In this document: in pieces, positions 33,973 through 42,589 of the stretch | How the letters are laid out: every line of letters starts with the position of its first letter | How positions within the stretch are numbered: position 1 is the first letter of the stretch | Assembly: GCA_036382855.1 (NCBI GenBank) | Contig: DASVPO010000008.1 | Location: 310,001 to 374,000, forward strand | Direction: 5' to 3' | DNA: 64,000 nt | Origin: DASVTR01 sp036382855 | Lineage (GTDB): Bacteria > Acidobacteriota > Blastocatellia > Pyrinomonadales > Pyrinomonadaceae | Program-made: the position numbers and the translations under genes | Notes under the pieces: generated by a model | What the model was told of the DNA's origin: nothing | Database searches by the model: none | The model's input: the letters and a program-made list of their open reading frames with translations, nothing else

Positions 33973-34992
33973 TCAATGGCTGAGAGCTTCCGGGTGCTCG
34001 GCTACGTCTTCAATCGCAGGGCTGCGAGAGCGACTGATGACGATGGCGACGCCCGCGAAGATTAATATAGAGGCAATCCACGTCCGCGAGTTCCAGCTTT
34101 CTCCGAGAATCAGGGGGGCGAGCGCGAAGGCAATCAGCGGTTGCAGGTAAATGTAGACGGCGACGGTGCTCGGCGCGACGCGAGCCAGCGCCCATGCGTT
34201 TGCATAATAAGCGCCGACGGTCGGCACGATGATGATGTACAGGACAGCCAGCCACGTTCCCGGCCCGATTGTTTGCAGCGGCACAGTATAGAGCGTTAAT
34301 GCTCCGACGGGAATCGTCAAAAGCGCGCCGAAGATGAAAACCCATGTGATAAACGTCAGCGCGCCGTAGCGCTTGAGCGTATCCTTGGAGAGAGCTATGT
34401 ATGCGCCGTAGGAGAGGGAATTGACGACAATCAGCAGATTGCCGAGCGCAGTTTGCCCGGAGAAGTCTGCGCGCAGCGGGTCAACCAGATAAACGACTCC
34501 GGCGGCGGCCAGCAGAATCCCCAACGCTTTACGCAGCGACAGACGGTCGTAGCCGAAGACGATGCTGACGAGCAGTGTGAAGACTGGAATGGTCGTGCCG
34601 AGCAGCGTGGCGTTGATGACGGTGGTGAGAGAAAGACCTTTAACGAACAGGAATTGATTAAGAACAACTCCGAGCAGGCTATAGAGCGCCATCCATGCCA
34701 AATCCCTGCGGGCCGGAATTCGCATCTGCCCGAGGAGGCGTTGGAGGATGATAAAGACGATGGCCGCGCCGCCGATGCGGAAGGCGACAAGCCCCGTGCT
34801 CGGCAGAGCGCGCAAGGCTATCTTGCCGACAATCGGCCACGAGCCGAACATGAGTTGGACGGCAATCAGGGCGAGGTGCGGCGCTGCTTGAGTTTGAGTC
34901 GGAGCAGGAAGAGTTCCGCCCGCTGTAGACCGTATCTCGCTCTGGCCGTTAGACACTCCGCCACCCCTGCCCGCAAAACTTTCATCAGACAA
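33973..34992 (-). CDS. EamA/DMT-family transporter
   Basis: The product (up to 339 residues) has ten hydrophobic helices arranged as two EamA repeats. The first has F-G-S-W-P-I-V-G-K-I (about 48-57); the second ends with L-I-L-G-E-S-W-N-S-R-T-W (about 294-305), a strong DMT signature. Substrates in this superfamily include amino acids and other metabolites and cannot be inferred. If the TTG at 34992 is used, the start overlaps the end of pdhC by 8 bases; a GTG at 34956 with an upstream aggggtg is an alternative. Coupled expression with the pyruvate dehydrogenase genes is likely. Confidence 0.85.
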   Translation of the reverse strand: MSDESFAGRGGGVSNGQSEIRSTAGGTLPAPTQTQAAPHLALIAVQLMFGSWPIVGKIALRALPSTGLVAFRIGGAAIVFIILQRLLGQMRIPARRDLAWMALYSLLGVVLNQFLFVKGLSLTTVINATLLGTTIPVFTLLVSIVFGYDRLSLRKALGILLAAAGVVYLVDPLRADFSGQTALGNLLIVVNSLSYGAYIALSKDTLKRYGALTFITWVFIFGALLTIPVGALTLYTVPLQTIGPGTWLAVLYIIIVPTVGAYYANAWALARVAPSTVAVYIYLQPLIAFALAPLILGESWNSRTWIASILIFAGVAIVISRSRSPAIEDVAEHPEALSH

Positions 34993-36376
34993 TCATTAAC
35001 AGTGGATTTTCAAGCAGCTTCTTGAAAGTTTGCAGGAAGCGCGCACCCGTCGCACCGTCAATCACGCGATGGTCGCAAGACATCGTGACGCGCATGATTT
35101 GCCTGACGACTATCTCGCCATCGCGGACGACCGCCTTCGGCGTCATCGCGCCGACGGCCAGAATAGCGGCTTCCGGCGGATTGATGACAGCCGTAAACTC
35201 GTCAATCCCGAGCATCCCCAGATTACTGATGGAGAAGGTTGCGCCCGTGTATTCCTCAGGCATCAGCTTGCGCGAACGCGCACGCGCGGCCAGTTCCTTC
35301 ACTTCGCGCGAAATCTCGCCGATGGGTTTAAGGTCGGCCGAGCGTACGACGGGAGTTATCAGTCCATCTTCGATGGCGACGGCGACGCCTATGTCCGCGC
35401 GCTCGTAGTAGCGTATGGCTTTGTCCTGAAAGGAAGCGTTGACCTGCGGGTGCTGTATGAGAGAGACAGCCGCAACCTTGATTATCAAATCGTTAATGCT
35501 GACCTTCAGTTCGGGGTCAAGCTCGTTGATGGAGACACGCAACTCAGCGGCCCTGTCCATCTCGATTTCCGTCGTCAGGAAAAAATGGGGCACAGGGCCG
35601 ATGGATGTCACCAGCCTGCGCGCAATGGTCTGACGCATAACGGAGGTCGCTTCATCCCTGTAGGGCGAGGCTTCGATTTGAGACGACTGCGAAGGCTGTG
35701 TGCTGGGCGCGACCGCACGCAGATGACGCTGCGGAGTTTGCGCAGGAGCTTCTGCGTCGGGCTGTTGTTGGCCCACGTTCATTGCCGCTTCTATGTCGCG
35801 TTTGACGATGCGCCCGCCGGGGCCGCTGCCGCTAAGCGTTCGCAAATCAATGCCAGCTTCCGCGGCCATACGCGCGGCGAGAGGCGAAACGATGAGACGT
35901 TCGCTCGTCTGGTTAGAACTTACCGTTGATTGGCTCGCGCCGTTGCCGGAGGGCGCGGGTTGTTGTTTGGACGATTCGTTTGTTGCAGGCTGCTGTGCTT
36001 CGCGAGCCTGTCCGGCAGGTTGCTGCTGCTGCTGTTGCTGCTGGCCGCCGTCGTCAGGTTTCTCTTGTGTCGTCTCTTTAGTTGTAGTCGCGGCCTGAGC
36101 GGATGCGCCCTGATTGATGAGGGCGGAGATGTCTTCGTCAGGCTCACCGATGATGGCGATGAGTTGACCGAGCGGGGCGCTCTCGCCCTCCTGAATTAGA
36201 ATCTTGCGCAGCACGCCCGTGCCGAGCGCCTGCATCTCCATCGTCGCCTTATCGGTATCAACCTCTGCCAGCGGCTCGCCCATAGAGACCTTGTCGCCCT
36301 CTTTTTTTAGCCAGCGTGAAAGTTGGCCCTCTTCCATCGTCGGAGAGAGCTTGGGCATTACAACCTGCGTTGCCAT
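34985..36376 (-). CDS. pdhC: Dihydrolipoamide acetyltransferase, E2 of pyruvate dehydrogenase
   Basis: The 463-residue protein has one lipoyl domain (1-78) with the modified Lys43 in V-D-T-D-K-A-T, then a Gln/Ala/Pro-rich flexible linker containing a run of eight Gln. The E1/E3-binding domain is at about 157-192 (S-P-L-A-A-R-M-A-A-E ... G-G-R-I-V-K-R-D-I), and the catalytic acyltransferase core ends with S-C-D-His436-R-V-I-Asp440-G. By family knowledge it transfers acetyl groups from E1 to CoA. It follows pdhA and pdhB in order on the minus strand. No E3 (lpd) gene is in the window. Confidence 0.95.
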   Translation of the reverse strand: MATQVVMPKLSPTMEEGQLSRWLKKEGDKVSMGEPLAEVDTDKATMEMQALGTGVLRKILIQEGESAPLGQLIAIIGEPDEDISALINQGASAQAATTTKETTQEKPDDGGQQQQQQQQPAGQAREAQQPATNESSKQQPAPSGNGASQSTVSSNQTSERLIVSPLAARMAAEAGIDLRTLSGSGPGGRIVKRDIEAAMNVGQQQPDAEAPAQTPQRHLRAVAPSTQPSQSSQIEASPYRDEATSVMRQTIARRLVTSIGPVPHFFLTTEIEMDRAAELRVSINELDPELKVSINDLIIKVAAVSLIQHPQVNASFQDKAIRYYERADIGVAVAIEDGLITPVVRSADLKPIGEISREVKELAARARSRKLMPEEYTGATFSISNLGMLGIDEFTAVINPPEAAILAVGAMTPKAVVRDGEIVVRQIMRVTMSCDHRVIDGATGARFLQTFKKLLENPLLMIV

Positions 36377-36478
36377 AGTTCGGTTTTCCAGTGTTGGGTT
36401 TACAGTTTGAAGCCTTGAGCGCTGATTCTCAGTTTGAGATTACTCATCTCCGAAAACCTAGAAACGAAAACTCAAAAC

Positions 36479-37462
36479 TTATTCTAAATATGCTACCTCT
36501 CGAACGGCGGCGACGAGCTGCTGCACGTCTGGTATCGCAAGCCGTTCAAGATTCTTCGCGTAAGGCATCGGCACGTCTACGCCCGAAACTCTGCGCACGG
36601 GCGCGTCCAGATAATCGAAAGCGCGCTCGTTAATCTGTGCGCTGATTTCAGCGGAGACGCCGCAGAAAGGATGCGATTCTTCTGCGACGACGACGCGGTT
36701 GGTTTTCTTCACAGACGCGATGATCGTCTCAATATCAAGAGGACGAATCGTGCGCGGGTCAATGACCTCGACCGAGACGCCCTGCTTCTCCAATTCTTCT
36801 GCGGCCTTCAACGCTACGGGAACCATTAAAGAGCGCGCAACGATGGTCGCATCCGTGCCCTCGCGTTTGACATCGGCAACACCGAGCGGAATCGTGAAAT
36901 CTTCATCGTCAGGCACTTCGCCCTTGTTGCCATACATTCTTTCCTGCTCAAGAAAGATAACGGGGTCGTCGTCGCGAATCGAACTCTTCAGTAATCCTTT
37001 GGCGTCAGCCGGAGTTGAAGGCATCACGACCTTGAGGCCGGGGAAGAAGGCGAACCATGATTCGAGCGCCTGCGAGTGTTGCGAAGAGACCTGAAAGGCG
37101 GAGCCGTTCGGACCGCGAAAGACAATCGGAATCTTAAACTGCCCGCCTGACATGTAGAGCATCTTGGCGGCAGAGTTAATAATCTGGTCCGTCGCGAGGA
37201 TAGAAAAGTTGAAGGTCATAAATTCGACGATGGGCCGTAGGCCGACCATCGCCGCGCCGACGCCAAGCCCCGCGAAGCCAAGCTCCGTAATCGGCGTGTC
37301 AATCACGCGCTTATCGCCAAACTCTTGCAACAGATTTTTAGTGACCTTATAAGCTCCCTGATAAGCGGCCACTTCCTCGCCCATCAGAAAGACGCTCTCA
37401 TCACGTTGTAACTCTTCGCGCAATGCCTGATTGAGCGCATCGCGCATGGTCATCACAGCCAT
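36479..37462 (-). CDS. pdhB: Pyruvate dehydrogenase E1 beta subunit
   Basis: The 327-residue protein begins with the E1 beta start M-R-D-A-L-N-Q-A-L-R-E-E (about 6-17) and contains the family segments G-E-E-V-A-A-Y-Q-G-A-Y-K (28-39), T-P-I-T-E-L-G-F-A-G (about 56-65, with the TPP-activating Glu), and D-P-R-T-I-R-P-L-D (about 240-248). It pairs with PdhA in the alpha2beta2 E1 that decarboxylates pyruvate using thiamine diphosphate. It starts 65 bases after pdhA in the pdhA-pdhB-pdhC order. A related 2-oxo acid dehydrogenase is possible, but the E1 alpha resembles the pyruvate-specific type. Confidence 0.95.
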   Translation of the reverse strand: MAVMTMRDALNQALREELQRDESVFLMGEEVAAYQGAYKVTKNLLQEFGDKRVIDTPITELGFAGLGVGAAMVGLRPIVEFMTFNFSILATDQIINSAAKMLYMSGGQFKIPIVFRGPNGSAFQVSSQHSQALESWFAFFPGLKVVMPSTPADAKGLLKSSIRDDDPVIFLEQERMYGNKGEVPDDEDFTIPLGVADVKREGTDATIVARSLMVPVALKAAEELEKQGVSVEVIDPRTIRPLDIETIIASVKKTNRVVVAEESHPFCGVSAEISAQINERAFDYLDAPVRRVSGVDVPMPYAKNLERLAIPDVQQLVAAVREVAYLE

Positions 37463-37527
37463 CTGAACTCCTCAATGATAACGTGCGGGTCGTAGAACAA
37501 AGATGAAAGCCGCGCTCTCATCATTTA

Positions 37528-38664
37528 TCACTTGTCGCCCGCCTTGATTTCGTTTGCGTAAACGTGCGTGTAAAGTTCCGCAGGGTCCGGCTCAGGACTT
37601 TCTTCAGCAAATTTAACGGAACGTTCGACCTCTTCGCGCACCCTGTCTTCTATCTCTTTAATGCCCGCCTCATCAATCAGGTTCTTTTCCTGAAGGCTCG
37701 CGGTGAAGAGCTTGATGGGGTCGCGCTCCTGATATTTTTCAATCTCGGCGCGTGTCCGATAGTTGCCGGGGTCGGACATCGAGTGGCCCATGAAGCGGTA
37801 GGTGCGTACTTCCAGAAGTGTCGGCAAATATTCATTGCGACCGCGCTCGACGGCACGGCTGACAGCCTCGCGCACGGCGAGCACGTCCATGCCGTCAACA
37901 AATTCGGAGGCCACTTCGTAAGCACAGGCTTTCTGCGAAACATCCTGCAAGGACATCGCGCGCTCAAGCGATGTGCCCATCCCATACTGATTATTCTCGC
38001 AGATGTAAATGCATGGCAGCTTCCAGAGTTGGGCCAGGTTTAGTGATTCGTGGAAAGCGCCCTGATTGACCGCCGCCTCGCCGAAGAAACAGAGCGTCAC
38101 CTGGTCGCCGCCCTTGTATTTCGTCGCGAAGGCGATGCCGGTTCCGAGCGGAATCTGCCCGCCGACGATGGCGTGACCGCCAAGAAAGTTGACGCTTGAG
38201 TCAAACAGGTGCATCGAGCCGCCCTTGCCGCTCGAACAGCCGCCCGCTTTGCCGTAAAGCTCGGCCATGATTTCGTCCGGCGACATGCCTTTGGCGATGG
38301 CGTGACCGTGGTCGCGATAGCTGGTCAGCACGTAGTCGTCAGGACGGAGGGCCGACAGCGCGCCGACCGCTACTGCCTCCTGCCCTATGTAGAGGTGACA
38401 GAAGCCGCCGATTTTGCCGAGGCTGTAGGATTCGGCACACTTCTCCTCGAAACGGCGTATGAGTATCATCTGGTAAAGCAGATTGACGAGCGTCTCTTTA
38501 TCAAAGGCTTCGATGCGATGTTTCTGCTCGTCCTTGCGTTCCCGATGCTCTTGCTGTGCTTCAGCCGTTTGAGCCTCAGCGGGCGTTTCTTGTTCCAGAA
38601 GGCCAGCGCCGCTCTTTTCATCCGCCACGACGCGCGACTTGCTGGGAGTGGCTTGTTTGCTCAT
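37528..38664 (-). CDS. pdhA: Pyruvate dehydrogenase E1 alpha subunit
   Basis: The 378-residue protein has a 45-residue charged N-terminal extension, then the E1 alpha fold. Visible features include Q-M-I-L-I-R-R-F-E-E, S-Y-R-D-H-G-H (about 114-120), the phosphorylation-loop-like Y-R-F-M-G-H-S-M-S-D-P, and C-E-N-N-Q-Y-G-M-G-T. The thiamine-diphosphate motif, usually G-D-G...N, reads Gly195-Glu-Ala-Ala-V-Asn200, so the metal-binding Asp is replaced by Glu and the second Gly by Ala. With PdhB it forms E1. It is the first gene of the operon, with a well-formed promoter about 110 bases upstream. Confidence 0.95.
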   Translation of the reverse strand: MSKQATPSKSRVVADEKSGAGLLEQETPAEAQTAEAQQEHRERKDEQKHRIEAFDKETLVNLLYQMILIRRFEEKCAESYSLGKIGGFCHLYIGQEAVAVGALSALRPDDYVLTSYRDHGHAIAKGMSPDEIMAELYGKAGGCSSGKGGSMHLFDSSVNFLGGHAIVGGQIPLGTGIAFATKYKGGDQVTLCFFGEAAVNQGAFHESLNLAQLWKLPCIYICENNQYGMGTSLERAMSLQDVSQKACAYEVASEFVDGMDVLAVREAVSRAVERGRNEYLPTLLEVRTYRFMGHSMSDPGNYRTRAEIEKYQERDPIKLFTASLQEKNLIDEAGIKEIEDRVREEVERSVKFAEESPEPDPAELYTHVYANEIKAGDK

Positions 38665-38775
38665 TAGTTTTATCTTTCGCAGAGACGCGCCCCTCGCACT
38701 CGCCCGGAAGATACGGGGCTGCGGTTGCGCGTTCGCTTAACTGTTAATTCTTAAAGCTCTAAACAGGTGCTCGGA

Positions 38776-38805
38776 ATTATACGCGAGATACTGGATTACG
38801 CGCAA
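38776..38805 (-). promoter_or_regulatory. Promoter of the pdh operon
   Basis: On the minus strand TTGCGC (38805-38800) and a perfect TATAAT (38781-38776) are 18 bases apart. They lie 110 bases before pdhA and just downstream of a terminator, so they should drive pdhA-pdhB-pdhC and the two transporter genes. Confidence 0.6.
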
Positions 38806-38821
38806 AAGTGGGAGCGTAGAA

Positions 38822-38861
38822 AAGAAAAAGCGCGCATCGCTTTGAAGGCAATGCGCGCTTT
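38822..38861 (-). terminator. Intrinsic terminator (minus strand)
   Basis: A perfect 11-bp stem, aaagcgcgcat (38827-38837) with atgcgcgcttt (38851-38861), has a 13-base loop; the minus-strand product continues into T-rich sequence. It ends the cyclic-di-GMP enzyme transcript before the pdh promoter. Confidence 0.85.
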
Positions 38862-38885
38862 CTGGTTTAAGGGTTAGAGACAAAC

Positions 38886-41417
38886 TCAGGTGTAATTATC
38901 AACCGTAGATGTCAGCGGCGCGTTCGAAAGAGACGGAACGAGCTTGCGTGCATGCTTGTCCTGCTGCATGTTGCGGGCTGCGGCCGTCAGCAGTTCTTCG
39001 CTCGTCTCTCCGTCGGCGGGGAAGCAGGAGATGCCGACGCTGATGCCTATCTCGACGGTGCGCCCCGTGCGGACAGTGTATCGTTGAGATTCGACTGCCG
39101 CCCTGATGCGCTCCGCAATCATACCTGCCATGACGTTTGATGCCATCGGCATGATGGCGACGAATTCATCGCCCGCATAACGCGCGAGAATGTCCATCTG
39201 CCGCAGCTCTTTTTTGATGATGCCTCCGATGCTCGCCAGTAGCCTATCGCCGACGGCGTGCCCGTAAGCATCGTTAATCTTCTTGAAGCCGTCAATGTCC
39301 ATACTGATGACGGCCATTGATTCGCGGTTCAAGCGCTGGCATTCGGCGATGCGCTGTTCGAGCGACATGTAGAAGGCGCGAGCGTTTGGCAAGTCCGTCA
39401 GCGGGTCAGTGAGCGCGCTCTCTTTTGTCTTTTCAAAAGTCAGAGCGTTGTTGAGCGCGGAGGATGCATGCTGCGCGACGGATTCAAGCAGGCGTACATG
39501 CTCTGAGCTATAGGAGATGCGACTGCGGGAATAGAGCGTGATAGCGCCGAAGGCTCCATCCTCGCGTGTGAGCGGGGAGACGAGAACGCCGCGAATGCTC
39601 TTCGCAACGTCTTCAGCAACACCGACCAGATCAAGTTCGGGCGAAGCGTTGCACATCGAACGTGCGTTAGCAATGACCCAGCCCGTGATGCCGTCGCCGA
39701 CGCTGATACGACGACGCGAGAAGGCTTCCGAGTAGTCGCCCGCAACGTGCGTCGGAACAGCCTTGCCTGATTTCTCGTCAACCAGATAGATAATACACGT
39801 ATCAAAGGGCACGATGGCGCGCAGCTTACTTGAGACGAGCGCCACTGTATCCTGTAGATTCAAAGAAGAGCCAATGGTCTGCGCTATCTCATGCAGGGCG
39901 AAGACCTCGCGCTGAGCCTCTGTGATGGAGCGGAAGCCGGATGAATCGTCGGGCGTGCCGAGCGTGTCGGAAGCAAGGCCAGCATCGGGGCGCGCGTTCG
40001 TCTCGTCGTCGGTTTCGTCTGACGCAACCTGCTCCTGTATGTCCTGCGCGGCGATCATCTGGTCGAATCTTTCGACGTGCTGGATGAAGGTTTCCACCAC
40101 GCGCGGGTCGAAGGAAGAGCTCGCCATCTTTCTGAGCAGCGCGAGCGAGTCTTCGCGCGTCATGCCTTTGCGGTAGGGGCGGTCGCAGCGAGTCGCATCA
40201 TAAAAGTCAACGACCGAGATGATTCTTGCGACCAGCGGAATCCCTTGTCCCTTTAAGCCTTTCGGATAACCAGTTCCATCCCATTTCTCGTGATGGTAGC
40301 GAACGATGTCTTCGACCGGGTAGGGGAAGCCGACGCGTTTGAGAATGTCGCCGCCGACTGTCGGGTGAATCTTCATCTTGGCAAACTCGGATTCGGTGAG
40401 CTTGCCCGGCTTGTTGAGAATGTATTCGGGAACGGCGAGCTTGCCGATGTCGTGCAGAAGCGCTCCGGCTAAAAGGGCCTGCGATTCGGATTCGCTGACG
40501 CCGAGCAGCTTGCCCATCTCGGTTGCATAAATCTGCGTGCGGCGCACGTGGCCGTGCGTGGTCTGGTCTTTGGCATCAATCGCGATGGCTAGCGATTCGA
40601 TGGTGTTCATGTGCAGGTTTGCCATCTCCTGTATGTGGCGAGCCTTCTCCGCCTCCGAACGCTTCACTTCAGCGACGCGCTGTTCGTCAAAGCGGTAGAG
40701 CAGATGAATGAGACTGATAATCAGGATGCCAACGAAGATGAAAGGAATGCCGTTGCCCTGCAATGCTGCGTAGAAGAGGACGGCTGCTGCCGCGCCGCCA
40801 ATCTGCGTCATCGAAGTCCAGACGAGGCTCTCGCGCGAGAGCGTTAAGCGAGTCTTGCCGGAATCAAAAGCGATGAAGGCTGCCGTGGCGACCGTGCTGA
40901 GAAAATATTGCACCAGCGCCATCACGCACAGAGGCAGCATCAGCGTGCCGAGAGAGATGGACGAATCGTTTACGCTCGGAGCGGAGGCCAGTTGGTGAAT
41001 CAACACCTGATAAAGGAAGACGCCCGCGTAGGTCGAGATAATCGAAGCGCCGGTCGTAAAGATGACCACGCGCCTGTCGGACGAGTTCCAGACAGAGATG
41101 TAGCCGACGGCGGCCGCCAGCAAGACCGCTGGGCCAACCGTATTGACAGGCTCCGTCGTGTACATCATCGCCGCCAGAAAAATAAAGGCGTCGGCGACCG
41201 ACTTCTGGCTCGAACCATGCCCGTCGGAATTGTTGACAGAGATTGTAAAGCGGCTTGCAGCGAGCGTGAGCAGGAGCAGGCCCGCCAGCGGAGCGAGTCC
41301 TGTCCAACCCATTAACGGTAAACCGACGAGGGAGACGAGCGCGACCGCCAGCAAAATACAGGCCAGCAACGCGACACCGCCCAGAAGCGCAAGACTTTTC
41401 CAGTTACCTTTTGGCAT
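38886..41417 (-). CDS. Membrane HD-GYP / GAF / GGDEF cyclic-di-GMP enzyme
   Basis: The 843-residue protein has about eight N-terminal helices (to about 250) as a membrane sensor, then an HD-GYP phosphodiesterase domain: His322-Asp323-I-G-K, and H-H-E-K-W-D-G-T-Gly383-Tyr384-Pro385. A GAF domain follows at about 510-665, and a GGDEF diguanylate cyclase domain whose active site reads Ala748-Gly-Asp-Glu-Phe752, a permitted variant. By family knowledge the HD-GYP part hydrolyses c-di-GMP and the GGDEF part makes it; both motifs look intact. It is monocistronic, closed by the terminator at 38,822. Confidence 0.93.
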   Translation of the reverse strand: MPKGNWKSLALLGGVALLACILLAVALVSLVGLPLMGWTGLAPLAGLLLLTLAASRFTISVNNSDGHGSSQKSVADAFIFLAAMMYTTEPVNTVGPAVLLAAAVGYISVWNSSDRRVVIFTTGASIISTYAGVFLYQVLIHQLASAPSVNDSSISLGTLMLPLCVMALVQYFLSTVATAAFIAFDSGKTRLTLSRESLVWTSMTQIGGAAAAVLFYAALQGNGIPFIFVGILIISLIHLLYRFDEQRVAEVKRSEAEKARHIQEMANLHMNTIESLAIAIDAKDQTTHGHVRRTQIYATEMGKLLGVSESESQALLAGALLHDIGKLAVPEYILNKPGKLTESEFAKMKIHPTVGGDILKRVGFPYPVEDIVRYHHEKWDGTGYPKGLKGQGIPLVARIISVVDFYDATRCDRPYRKGMTREDSLALLRKMASSSFDPRVVETFIQHVERFDQMIAAQDIQEQVASDETDDETNARPDAGLASDTLGTPDDSSGFRSITEAQREVFALHEIAQTIGSSLNLQDTVALVSSKLRAIVPFDTCIIYLVDEKSGKAVPTHVAGDYSEAFSRRRISVGDGITGWVIANARSMCNASPELDLVGVAEDVAKSIRGVLVSPLTREDGAFGAITLYSRSRISYSSEHVRLLESVAQHASSALNNALTFEKTKESALTDPLTDLPNARAFYMSLEQRIAECQRLNRESMAVISMDIDGFKKINDAYGHAVGDRLLASIGGIIKKELRQMDILARYAGDEFVAIMPMASNVMAGMIAERIRAAVESQRYTVRTGRTVEIGISVGISCFPADGETSEELLTAAARNMQQDKHARKLVPSLSNAPLTSTVDNYT

Positions 41418-42130
41418 GTGTTGATATTGACCTCTCAGGAAGTATGCGCCTGCTCAGAAGGCTGCTTGGCGGGCAAACTATTGAGAATTGTTCTGGGAAA
41501 TAGCAGGGGACGATTGTTAACTGCAATCTTGTGAAGGAGCCGGTGTTTAACCGAAAACTCAGACGCCAAACAAAGTTGGCCTATGGCAAACAATAGCGGG
41601 TTTCCATTGAAACGTCAAGAGTTTTAGCGGTTAAATCCTAGAATTTCAAAAATATATGCTGAAAGCGGGCCTTCGGATTTGCCCGTCCGGCTCTGTCGGT
41701 CCGACGGCCTGAATCCTGCCAACTGCGCCGGGCATGGACGAGAATGCAGCTACGCAGAATCCAAGGCAGCGAGACGGAGCGTAATTACAGTTAAACGTGG
41801 TGACTGCGAAGGTCTTTGAGGGTGAAGGATGAGCACAAAAATCCTGCTCCGTGAGAAAACGCAGGAGAGAACATTTGTCGTGTAAAAAGCAATTTTTTCA
41901 TTTATTTCCGGCCCTTCTAGTGTTACACTGCGCGCCGCTGGATGTAAATCATCTTCCTTTGTCCTAACCATAGCTCGTCTTCAGTTTTCAGCGTAGACCC
42001 GGCAGGGCCGACTGAATAGTGAGACGAAAGGCTCTAAACATTGGCCGAGTTGCTGCGCAGGCTGGCAGCAGAAATTAAGCCGCACACAACTCTTAACAGA
42101 TTGACCCACAGGGTTACAGGAGAAAACTCG
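41418..42130. other. Long intergenic region with small hairpins
   Basis: These 713 bases divide the divergent c-di-GMP enzyme and the Asn-rich lipoprotein genes. I see no gene; short frames here are unsupported. Two adjacent G/C-rich hairpins occur at 41666-41685 (cgggc/gcccg) and about 41684-41707 (ccgtccgg with ccgacgg, one bulge), which may be a small structured RNA or leader. An extended -10 element for the + strand is listed separately. Confidence 0.4.
41921..41929 (+). promoter_or_regulatory. Possible extended -10 promoter
   Basis: TGTTACACT contains the extended TGn motif and a -10-like TACACT, without a good -35. It would give a leader of about 190 bases for the lipoprotein gene. Confidence 0.3.
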
Positions 42131-42469
42131 ATGCGAAGAACCCTAGCGCTTTTTGCCTTGCTTGCCGTTGCGACCTTCTGGACAGGTTGCACAACGGATA
42201 ATGCCAACACGGGTAATACGACCAACACGACGAATACAACTAACTCCAGTACGACCACCTCGACAAACACCAACACCACGCCGACCACCAATGCCAACAA
42301 CATGAACAGCACGAATGCCAACAATATGAACGGCGCGAATGCTAACAACACGAATGGCGCGAATGCCAATAACAGGAATGGCATGAACTCCAACAACATG
42401 AATGGCATGAACAGCAATAACATGAACGGCATGAACTCCAACAATCGGAACGGCAACACTCGTCCGTAA
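42131..42469 (+). CDS. Asn/Thr-rich repetitive lipoprotein
   Basis: The 112-residue product has a short signal sequence and a probable lipid-attachment Cys20 (T-G-C; the -3 position is Trp, so the lipobox is not classical). The rest is very low complexity: Asn/Thr runs (about 22-55), then Asn-rich units of the form N-N-M-N-G-A/M-N-A/S, about eight copies, with a basic end. Repetition is visible in the DNA too. An acaggag lies 6 bases before the ATG. Similar short Asn-rich lipoproteins are common in Acidobacteriota, but no role is known. A hairpin terminator follows. Confidence 0.75.
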   Translation: MRRTLALFALLAVATFWTGCTTDNANTGNTTNTTNTTNSSTTTSTNTNTTPTTNANNMNSTNANNMNGANANNTNGANANNRNGMNSNNMNGMNSNNMNGMNSNNRNGNTRP

Positions 42470-42497
42470 GTAAAGCATGCTCAGGAAGTATCAATGT

Positions 42498-42529
42498 AAG
42501 AGGCGCGTTGAAACCACAACGCGCCTCTT
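42498..42529 (+). terminator. Terminator-like hairpin after the lipoprotein
   Basis: A perfect 13-bp stem (aagaggcgcgttg, 42498-42510, with caacgcgcctctt, 42517-42529) has a 6-base loop. The following bases are only moderately T-rich (gccttta). Confidence 0.75.
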
Positions 42530-42589
42530 GCCTTTAGCCGGTCTTCAAACTCGGCGGCTCTTTTCAACCAGCTGTCGCACGGTCTGAAC

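Noticed and set aside
35030..35929. A 299-residue + frame antisense to pdhC
   Set aside because: The pdhC frame has clear lipoyl and acyltransferase domains; the antisense product has no features.
42143..42478. A His/Val-rich minus-strand frame opposite the Asn-rich lipoprotein
   Set aside because: It is the complement of repetitive Asn codons; the + frame has signal sequence and ribosome site.
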